Of a stretch of 64,000 nt of DNA, positions 49,586-61,374 are shown in pieces. The translations under genes and the position numbers were made by a program. Within the stretch, counting starts at the first letter, position 1, and every line of letters begins with the position of its first letter. The stretch covers positions 17,956,058 to 18,020,057 of the forward strand of contig CM049310.1 in NCBI GenBank assembly GCA_026874595.1, given 5' to 3'. Source of the DNA: Sipunculus nudus (taxonomy: Eukaryota; Annelida; Sipuncula; Golfingiida; Sipunculidae). Under the pieces are notes generated by a model, which saw only the letters and a list, made by a program, of their open reading frames with translations, searched no databases and was not told where the DNA came from.

Positions 49586-52500
49586 TACCGAGGTCCGGTT
49601 TGCCATATGTTCCCTGTGGAAAAAAAAAAGAATTTTAGCTCCAGTCTTGGCTGTCCTAGTTAAATTGATAAGACCAGATTCAATAAAAAAGTACAAAATG
49701 CAGGTCAATTTCCACCTAACGGATGGGAGCAAAAACAGGAAACCTAAACACAAGGAATTAGACTAATCAAATTGAAATAACACCTGATTACACCTGTTCT
49801 GGCACTGGGCCAGGAAGCAGACCAATGAGAGCGAGGTACGCATGTTTAAAAGTAGGAACTGGATGCATAATGCATATACTTCGCTCTCACTGGTCTGATT
49901 ACAATTCTTTGCGCTGTGCCAGCCCGGGTGTTGGAACTCTTGGTTTATGAATCAGAATGCAATGTATACCCGCTGCTGAGAAGCGAAATGCCAAACCAAA
50001 TTTGTATTTTTTTTTTCACTTAAATGCATTTATTACTGAAATGTTGTGTGCTGTGCGTCACATTGCTTCGGGTGTACAGGTGTTCCTATTAAAACCATGT
50101 TAACATCAGTGTTTGAATTTAAGTCAACTTCGGAATGACACGGGGGCGTAGCAAGATAAAGAGTACAGGGGAAATTGGCATATACATTGGGCGGACAGAG
50201 CTAATTATATTCAAAGATTCTATCCCCTATTTACCTTGCTTTATATAACTCGTTGCTCCAAATAATTATCACTTGATCTTGATGTACCTCAGGCCCTGAT
50301 ATCCTTATATCCATCATGCAGGCTCCTAACAGTACTTAAGGTTCCTAATGTATTACTCCTCAAATGACATCAGTTGTTTTAGATGTCAACCACAGATAGA
50401 AGGTCTTTTTCGCCCCTCCCTTTGGAACTGTTATGGATTTAGAGGTCTTGTTCTGTCATTGGTAAATGACTTCTCGCATAGCAAGTCCTCATTTTTCATG
50501 TCTAGCATTCCAGAGTTTGATAATTCTGATCACTGGTAAGAGTCTGTGTGCGTAGTTTGTTTGTCAAGACACAAGCAACTAATAGTTTTACAGAGCTTAG
50601 CTAGATATGCCATGTTTCCTAATAAAATTCACTTTGGATGTGCTGAGGCGCGCGACTTTCTCAATACATTATATTAATATCACCGTGCCTGTATCAAACT
50701 CCGACTTTTCAAAATATTTTCAAACACATCAAGCATTTCAGAAGCGTTCACGTGCCGCCTTCTGTTGTACACTGTTAAAAGTCGAATGTATGAAGTCAAA
50801 TTACAAAGACTAAAACAAAAATGGCATAATTCCGTGACACCATTTTGTAAAGAAAACTAAATCTGTTATGCCTAATCATGTAGAAGTACTGAGTATTGCG
50901 GGTTTCAAAGCTTGCAGAGATATTCCATTCCTGCAAGGGATATCGCTCACCTATTGTTAGAATTGTCCTTTTCGGGGATATACAGCAAAACATTTCATTG
51001 AATGCAGCAGGTAAACGAAGAATGTATGGTGATCAAAGCATAACATGAGTAAACCATCTACGGTTCCTTATTATCAATTGGACAGATCACTAATGATCAA
51101 GTCAGATTCGAACCTACACGTCCCGGTATACAGGCAAGGAAAACATCGCCGACACACTCGATTTATCGCAATTATGTAACAACCATTGCTGAAGACTGGA
51201 AGTCATCTGAGCTATGGCGGTCACTGTTTGTCCGTCGTCCATCTGTCTTTCCGTCTGTTTCTCCGTCCGTGTACAAGGCAAAAATCGTATACGCTGGACC
51301 TGGAATCTTCACACTCTCTTCCTAAGAGGTCCATGAAAAAGATCTCCCTGGACACCTGAAATTAGGTCACTGGGACCTATATTGTCCGAGTTACGGGGCC
51401 TGTTTGAGCAATCCCAGAATAATTATTAATATGACACAAACATGTCAGTATCTGAATAACTAACGCATTGATTGCCGTGATTCTTTCTATGCATATTGAT
51501 GAAGGACAGTGTAATCAGTTTCTGAAGACGAGTGACTTATTTTGAAACCTTTAAATGAAGCAGTCCGGATGTTGTGAGGGCACAAACCGTAAACGTTAAA
51601 CCTAGAAACTTTTAACTGTACATCCAGGGAGGTCCTAGACAAATCTCCTTGGAAACCTTAAATTAGGTCACACTGACCTCTATTCTGCGAGATAATAGCT
51701 GAAAACATGAGTTTGAGCAACCAGAGTCGGACGGGGCACAAATTGTATCCATTTGGTCTGATTGTTTTAATGTAACATACAGAGAGGTCCGGGGTCAATG
51801 ACCTTGGAAACATGAAATTAGGTCACCGTGACCTATATTCTGCAGGCTTTAGGAAAAAAAACAGGATTTTAGCACCCGGGAAAGTCAGAAGAGCTCAAAC
51901 TGTATCCGTCAGGCCTTGAATCCTCTAACGCAACACCCAGGGAAGTTTTGGGCACATTTTCTTCGAAACCGGAAAGCAGGTTTTAATAACATATATTCTG
52001 CGAGTGACTGGACAAAATCATGAATTTGAGTACAAAGACAGTCAGAACGCACAAATTGTTTGTATCCGTTAGACGTAGAAAGTTCTAACTGCACATCCAT
52101 AGAGGTCCTGGGTGTATGTTCTCGGACAAATGAAATTAGGTCACTCTGGCCTATATTTTGTGAACTATAGGATAAAAACATATTTTGAGCACCCTGAAAG
52201 TCGAAATGGGAACTAATTGTATCCGTTAGCCTTAGAATATACTAACGTTATATTTCCAGGGACTTCTTAAGCAAGTCTCCATTGATTCCTGAAATTATGT
52301 CACTGTGGCCTATAGTCTGTTAGCTTCGAGCAGAAAACTAATTTAGAGCACCTAAAAAGTCACACAGGGTAAAAATCTTAACTGTAGGATCAAAAATATC
52401 TTTCTTTTTTTTGTAAAGGGAGACGAGCATTCGAAATAAGGTCAATGCGACCTATATTCTGTTAGCTACCTGAAAGAACTTGATTTGAGTAAACTATAAG

Positions 52501-55500
52501 TCAGAAGGTGAGACGTAGCAGTTCGGCTTGGAAACTTCGAACTTAGTATCCAGGAAGTTCAAAGTAAAATCTTCTTGGAAACCTCAAATAAGGTAGCTGT
52601 TACCTATTTTCTAAGGATAATGGGCAAGAAAACAAGAAAGCACTCTAGAAGTCGTTCTGTCCATTGTTTAAAATTCTTTAACATATATTTCACCAGATCA
52701 AAACATCAGTCATTAATATACATGCATCACCTGTATTTTAAATTGAGCTGAACGTCATGGCCCATGGGCCACTAGTTAATATATTTGTGCACGTCTTGCA
52801 CTTGAAACGTATACAGTAAAAATCCACTTAAAGACTAGCTCATTAACAAGATCACGTCCCCATGATGTCCATGAACTGTATATCAAAATGTCATAATCGT
52901 ATCACACATTTTACATACAGTGGAGAAATTTCAAGATTTACTGCTGCGACCCCTAATTCACCGAGGAGGAAAATCTGAACTTTTGTTTGGCGCAACATGT
53001 TTTCTAAATAGAATACGACGTAACTATTTTTGCTTTAATGTAGATTCTTATTTTTATGACGTGTCTGTTGTGACGCACTTAAAGGTTTATGATTGATTGA
53101 TTGGTATCATATATGAAAACGTTTGTCTTCAATAGACAATGGGGGGGGGGGGGGCGGCATTGCTAGACTTATCCTTCCTGTTTCTTTTGTTTTATTTGAT
53201 AGGTTTGATGTTTAATTCATTGTCCGAGGATGATGAGTAAACAATTGAATTCAACATTAATTGTCTTTTTAACCATTCTAATCAGCCTTTATTGCTGTGA
53301 AGAAGTCCGATGGATGCTAAATCACTAGTTTTCCCAATCAAAGATATGTCATTAAGAGATCAGTCCGCTTGTCGCCAGAACAAGATGATTGGAGCGTAAA
53401 ACAACAAAAACAGCAAAGGGATTTATGATGTAAGTTTATTGCCAATTAAGCAGTTTAGGGCTGCAGTATGGTAGTAATATTACAGGAAATTAATTAGTTT
53501 TCGAAATGAACCCTTTAAAATAAGAGACTGAAGCAGAACTAGTAAGAAGTATAAATAAATCATCAACCTCATGTTAAAACTGAAAGTCGCTGGTTAAATG
53601 ACGTTTGCTACCATATTCTGGTATCCAAGATGATAAAGAAATAATTTATACAGAAAACAAACAAAGGTTAATGTACATTAATAGACGCTGATGGATAATT
53701 TCTTGTCGTGAAAAGATAGAAGTACCTCGAGAGGTAAAAAATACTATATTCCTGAAGACAAATTGTTCGGTTATGTTCACATTTAAAACAGTTCCCTTGA
53801 GATAATCTTGTTTTGTTTTCTTATTTTACGTTGCAGTCCCGTGTACATAAAATATAAAATGTACTGTGAAATATAAAAGAAACCGTGAAACCAACAATTA
53901 TTAATGACTTAAACCCCTATGGGGATTTTTCCTGCTGCGAATATTGATGTTATTACAATCTGTTATGGCCACCCCTGCCCCATAATCAGTAGTGGTATTT
54001 GGTTTATAGATTCTAAAAAATCTAGAAAACCCTTACTTGTTTTTTTATCGTTTTATATATTGACGTTACAGGGAAAAAACTCTCCAAATATTTAGTGTGT
54101 AATTACTCGAACTATACACATACTTTAACGATTGCATTTTATTAACATGTTCCCGGAGGCTTTTTCAATAACCTGTCTGCCATCAAAGGTGTGGTTGACG
54201 TTGTCTTCTTTAGAATATTTATACAAATCTCCAGTACCTGGATACGCCATTTTAATGATAACTTTATCACCGATTTGTCCATTAGTTTTTGGGGACCCAT
54301 TAAATAGATATTCCAAATAGAAATAAAATATAATGAAATATGGGCATCTTTGTAAAATATCATTGGGTAAATTATATTTGCTGAAAACTCGATAAGACAT
54401 GCTAAAGACACCAAGACAAGGTTTATATGATTCAAGTGACTGCTACCAAATGTTCCACATGTGAACCTCGTATTGCGATCAAGAATTTAAAGTATTCTAC
54501 TTGGGAAAGAAAGATGCATGAAGTATACTGCAGGAAAGCATTTGTATGGTGATGTCAAATTATATCATTAAAAATATTTCAAGAAGAATAAAATTATCGT
54601 AAAGGAGGATTCGCAAAAAAAAAAAGAAAATGCATATCAAAGCTGATTATTGATATTCACTGTTTCGAAATCTGAAAATGACTAGGACACAACGAACATG
54701 CTCAACTCAGTAGATAAAACGGCAGTACACACAGGAACAGAGGTTTAAAGAGATGGACAAATCATATATTTTTCTATATGCTCTGATACATATAATTTTT
54801 AACCGGCCGGGTACACGTGATGCGACACGTCATTCAGGTTTCATATCGATCGCGTGGGCGATATGGCTTTTACATTTTAACACAGTGAGCTCATATAAGT
54901 TCGGCCCTTATATGACGCAACGCCCTAGAATTTAATTGACACGCTGCATAATCATGTGACGTTACTGTGCTTTGTGACGCACCACCCAAGAATGAAACTG
55001 ACAATATACCGGGACCCTGGATGTTACAAGGTACCGACGTGGATGCACTGTAAAGTACGTGAAAACAGAGTGACTGTACACGGTCGATTGTGTTAATTTA
55101 ATAAAATTAATAAAAAAATATTTTGAACCGGCTTGTTCGGTATTGCCTACCGCAATTGCCTCCACACCTCTTCCTTAATCACCATTCAAAATGCAGTACA
55201 ATCAACAGATCAAGGGCATATCTTTTACAACAGGGCCGGGGCATTCATTTTGTCTTGCTCCTTGAGAACAATTTCTAAAACTTCCATTTTTAGCGGACCT
55301 GTTAGCTCATGCGATGGTCTCGCGATGTCTGTCGTGTTTTGTGAATAAAAAACCAGTCACTAAAACTCTTTAGATAAGAGTATATTGTTTTGTTATCTGC
55401 ATTGACTTAGATTTTATAGGGGAGAAGCTAAACAAACTGCCGAAACTGCCCATCCTTCTGTCCAGCCTTTTCCGAAACTGTCCAGTGAAATTGTTCAATA

Positions 55501-58500
55501 TTTGAATTAAATAATTCCCGGAACACTCTATCGCAAGCTTTTTCGAACGGTTCCAGTTCGGTGTTTTCGGTCGAGTTAAAGGAAGCTTAACTAAGTCATT
55601 TGGGAAAAAAAACATGTAAAAAATTTCAATCTCAGAAAAGGCAGGAGCTATAATTGCCAAATTTTATGCAAATGTCGGTCACATGTGTCATCAGTTATAT
55701 ATAAAATGTTGTTGGATTGAGCTTTTTTGTGGCGCCATCTGTATCATCTGACATTTTACGGGGGAAAGCTTCTTATCCGAAATCCTTCAGCCAAATAGTT
55801 TAACATTTCACAGAAATGATCCGAGAGATAAGCTCTCTCAGGTTTGTTCAATTGTTTGGGTTCAATTAATTTTGGCTGAGCTACACGAACTTGTACTTGG
55901 TCATTTGGCCGAGTATGCATCCCCTAGTTTTGTACAAATGTTTGTCACATGACTCAAATTTTAAAATTGAGGATTTTTTTGGCGCAACTGAATCGGCCTG
56001 TTTTTCTGGGCAAAATTCCCGTAATTTAGCCCCTTTAAACTTCTACATTTAAAATGTTTAATGTTGAAACTGTCCATCCGAATGGTTTAATTTTTTACAA
56101 GAATTATCCTAGGATAGGGTTCTATCAGTTGTATTAGAATTAATTGTGTTCATTGACTTTGATTGAGATATAGAAAGCTAAAGTTGGTCTTGTGCCCAAG
56201 AAAGCCTATATAAAACCTAGGACTGTAAAGGTCTTTTTCCGCAAAACTGTTATTTCAAATTCTGTTACATTGCACAAAAATAATTGTTAGATGGCCTATG
56301 TTCAAATTTACTGAAATGACTTTTCGCTGAATTACTGTACATTTTACAATGAAAGGACAGTGAGATACTTTGGTCAACAAAGCTTCTAGATTTATTGTAG
56401 TATCAGACCTAGTGGAATTTTAAGCAGAGCTGTACAGGCTATATAAATAATTTGTGTCCATATCCAGCTAATGTGTAAGATAAAGCCATGAATAAAATAT
56501 ATTTGTATTCTGATTTTGCTTTTTATAAGCATCTTTATTATTCTAAATATTTTTGATTAACAAATCTTATTAATATGTCAGCATGAAAAAAGGATTGTAG
56601 CCAGAGTCTTTCAGTATCTGTTAACAGATCTGGCAAAAGGTCAAGTTTCGGTCTGCATCTATTTATGGCTTTGACAGACTGCCAATTGTATCAGATTAGA
56701 CAACAGGTCAAGAGTTTGGTCAGTGCAGCCAGGTTCACTCAGTTCACTCTGTGCAGTAGCTGCAAGTGCACATCAGTTTCGGTTCATTTCGGAGCTTGGT
56801 CATACGAGTGCACCTGACTCAGAAGTTTGATGTATCAGCCTTGATTGTGCATGTCTATACTTCTCGAATAGCTTCGTCTACACAAGACTGGTGGCACCAC
56901 CTATAATAAATTTTGCACATTGTATGTCCCTGCTTATTTCTCAGAAGTGATTTTACGTCAGGCTGTAACTTGGCATATCCATACATTTCAAATAGTTTCG
57001 TTGTATACAAGATTTGTGGAGCCAACTACAATTTTTTTTCGGGGGGGGGGGGGGGGGGTTCATGCATCTGTGCACATCGCTCAACAGTGGTTTGATGTAT
57101 CTGCGTGAAATTTTGTATGTCCGTACATCTTCGATCGCTTTCTCATACACAAGACTGGTTGCGCCACCCACAATCATTTTTGTGCTGTGTGCATTCATGC
57201 ATGTATTTCAGGAGTGACGTTTTGTATTAGTGCTTGTACTCGGGTTAAAAATATTCATTACTTGCATTGTGCATGTCACACATGTACCTGAAAAATATTA
57301 AAGTATTTTTCAAATAATGGTCTAGCATGATTTCATGGAAGCATTATACCTGATTTATATCCCATTGCACAGGTTCGCATTAGGCCTGTAGGCCTTGTTA
57401 TATGTATACAGACTTATGAATAACACCAAATATACCATACTTTATTTGGTACATTAATACCATATATAAGATATGTGCCTAGATACAGTATACATGTCCA
57501 AAAACATTGATACTTACAATATTAATAAAGTTGTAAGGCCTTGGTGGACGCCGTTTTCAATGTAGGTCAAGTGATTGTTTGACAAGTTTCTACAAATTAA
57601 AGAACAAAGACAATTTTAACTTCAATATATGCGTAAGTTTATACTCGTGGATCTATCTTTCAATTAATAATAAAACATTCATGGAGATTTTTGGTTTATT
57701 TAGATCACACCACAAACGTTCTAGGACTCTGGGAGTAAAAAACTATGCATTTGCTGAACACTGCCACCAGCAGATTAAAAAAGAGCAACAAATGGCTAAC
57801 GTTCATTTACTCAACAATTGCCAAAATATGCTTAATGTAACATTTCAGTGGTCGAAACGGAAAATTACCTAAGCATTCTGCAAATAAAGGTATAGGTCAA
57901 GCAAAAGTTTATCAGGTCGTTATATGTCGCTGATTTCAACCAAGTTAGAACAATATCTCCTAAAAGCTCTGAAACCTATGCCGCTTATGAGCATATGATG
58001 CCGAATGACCTTTGTGATTTGACTTTGGGCGCAAAGATCAAGCTTATAATTACTGTTATGCCCCCTGATGAAGACTCTATTGTATGATGTAATTGCTGAT
58101 GTTATTAACAAAACCGATAGCACCGTCGAAATAGCACCGCTGTCGGCCCTGTGTTATACCAAAATAATGGGTCACAGTTACTTTCAGAAAATGGCTGTTA
58201 ACTATCTACTGTGCAAGGAAAATATACAAGAAAAGCTTACAAGCATGCCAAGGATTGGTAAGACAGCATTTCTGGGAAATCGAGTCAGTGGTAGAATATT
58301 AAAAGTGCTGGTAAATTCCGCAAATAAAGGACCCGGTCACCAAACATGAAACATTTGAATAGAAACATATATCGCTGCTCCCCCCCCCCCCCCGTAGTAT
58401 AGGAATTTAATATAATGTTGTTTGAGATTTATGCGGCGGACTCGATCAAGTAGGCGCTTCCGTAAAAATACAATAAGCCCTCCGATGATGCGCTTAATAA

Positions 58501-60707
58501 CCAACAAAAGGGCCCCAGCCCTAAATAAATTTTGCTGAAACTTCCTTAAAACTGCCCGTTGTCCAGCACAACTTTCAAAGCCGGAATATTAACCCATTGA
58601 GTAAATATTACTTACAGGATTGAGAGGCTGTATAATCCAATAAATGCGTTCACGTGGAGATCAACCAGACGTTGGTGGCTCAGGTCCCTGCAGCAAAGAA
58701 TAATTTTAACAAGAAATACAATTCAGATAAAAATAGATATAGAGAAATAAAAAAAAATAACAACTGATTTTTGTGTAATTCGCACCTGGATATTTCAAAT
58801 ATAATTGTGTGTAGATTTTTTTACATGTACACATGTGTACAAGGTTTACTGTGTGTATGACGTTTATCAAAAGGTAACTTTAAACATCGATTGATAGGAA
58901 TGTATGAACACTTGGTTCAAAGGTAATTTGTATATTTCTGCAAGAAACAGAGGAATTTTAAGTCTCACCCTAATTTATAAAGCGATAAAGAATACAACCA
59001 TGTTAATTAGTTCAAAATATAACAAAAATAAATATTATTATAATTAGGTGAAATGTGAAATGTGTCACTGTGTAAAATTGGTCAGTATGTGAAAAATCAG
59101 ATATATCTAATATCTAACAAAGAAAGAAAGAAAAACAATGTTATCAATAGGAACCTAAGATGTCCACCCTAAAAAAATGTTTGACCCAGATATGAATGTA
59201 GATATATACTCATCAACCCATATAAGCCTTCCACGGTTACGGGTTAAGGGGGAGGCCTAATTAGACATTAATTAAGTCATATCAGGATACAAAAACCCTG
59301 CTGGGCATCCAGTGAAGAACGATTGATCACATAGATTAAAGTAAGTAATTAAATGAAAAGGAATAAAAAGCTCATATTCGACAATATGTTAGGTTTTGCT
59401 TGGCACAGCTAACTGTTAATATTATTACCTGCATGTTATTTCTCATACCCACCCTTGAAGATGTTGCTCGAACATTCAGTGCGTGTAAAATTACTTCAAT
59501 GTTATACATTATGTCTACTCATGAGCATCATATATATTTTGACATCACTGAAAAGGGAACACCAACATTTACAAATCCTAGCTGTTTTTATATATACGTC
59601 AACACAGTATTTGCTGAATTACAGAGGAAAGCTCTTATACAAGTAAAATTATTCATACAGTCGTTTCATACTGACGTAACAATGTCCCGACAAAGACATT
59701 AATGTGCTTGATGTTGACGTCACAATGATTAGGTCGTTTCATGAGGCAGCGTTTTTTTTAAACTGACCCTGTAGCGTATTCAAGTAATAGTTTTCATGAC
59801 TGACAGACTTTATGTGTTGCTCCTGTAACCAGCACAAACTCCACATACTGCAGATAATAACCTGCCCACCCAAAGAGACAAAGCCAGGTCTTTAGAGCTG
59901 ACAGCTTATCACTGGTCGGTGATTTATTACATCTCTATATCCCCTGATAACTAAGTTCCGTTCCCTCTGTTGTTGATCGTCGAAAATCGGTCAGAGGACT
60001 ACTAACAGAAAATATACGCGATGATATAACGACGTGGGCTTAGTGCAGTCAATGAGGGATGCTGAAGCAAAGAGCACGTGGAATAAAATAATTCGGATCG
60101 TGATTCGATTTACTCTGTCTTCACCGGGCCACCAAGTTTTATCTGCTCAGTTTACTTTGATCCGGTTCACAGTAAACCAGTTCATAGAGCGTACAGGCAA
60201 ATCGCCGACAATTCGATACTCTTATATTTGTCAATATAACATCTTAAGATCTAACATATTGGTGTAATATATCGCTGTGAAAAAGAAGAAAAAATATTCT
60301 TCAATTTTGCGTAGAAATTTTAACATTATGAATTCCCTTTAATACCTGTGTTTCATTTTTTCTAGATGCTGACTCTTAGGGCTGATCACCATTGTTTCCA
60401 TTCAGTCAGACTTTAGGTAAAGTTAAAAATTTAATATACGGATTAGACAATTAAAACCACTGTTTCCACAGCGCCTTGGGCCGTATTAGATGATTCTTTA
60501 TTATTGCTCCCAGAATGTTCAAATTGATTAGTTGTCAGCTTTCATAATTCTTGTCACCAGGTATTTGACAAGGATATATCACGGTCCTGATATTTTCAAT
60601 ATTCACGTTTCTAGGCATTTATCAAACCTTTTAATCAGTTGTTGTCAAGGGCATCACAAAATTGAATGCCCTGACTAATAAAAATCGCACGCGCTTCTCA
60701 GAAATTG

Positions 60708-60755
<48 letters not shown>

Positions 60756-61322
60756 TTTGCTGAGGTAACCGCCACCATTTTCTAAAGGCTTTGACGTACA
60801 TCTGCGGAATTCTACTTCGGTGTTGATCGATTTGACAGGAATCATCCACATTGGTAGGGATTATGTTCAGGAAACTCCCGAAAAGCGCACTTTTTGAGTG
60901 AAACGCAGCTGTTGGGTATGACCTTTCCAATAAATATGCAGAGCGCTAACCATATGCGAGGTTGGGTTTGTGTGTGTGGGGGGGGGGGGGGGAGGGGGCT
61001 GAGGAAACCTCGTGATCTCCAGACTTTAAGCCCTGCGCTCCACTACGAACCACAGAAGTGCTTTTTTAAGAAAGATTGAAGATAACATGTGACACATCTA
61101 TAAAATATTAAAACGAACTCAATACCAGGTTTTTACTTTATGTATACATTCGTTTATATACTTAAGATATGCCAATATGTAAGCCCAATGGAAAGTGCTT
61201 CAAGATTCCTAAATTCTAAGGTCAGGACTGCGAGCCAATGAAAGGCCCCTGATACCAGTGATTGGGTGTGGTCCTTGGTCAATATAAACCCGAAGCTTCT
61301 CACGAATGGTTATCAGTCATTA

Positions 61323-61374
<52 letters not shown>

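Larger units (their letters stand above)
49302..57517 (-). other. LRR GPCR intron before the last LRR exon
   Basis: An 8.2-kb intron with a TA microsatellite, a foldback element, family B and C repeats, a G14 tract at 53141 and a three-unit tandem repeat. 49940-51180 and 52790-55290 look unique. A minus-strand open frame at 54125-54400 has no recognised domain. A diverged LRR exon could be hidden here; I found none. Confidence 0.7.

Noticed and set aside
57579-58349. Plus-strand open frames of 93-97 codons opposite the receptor gene
   Set aside because: AT-rich, no domain, the first overlaps an LRR exon on the other strand, and no splice context.
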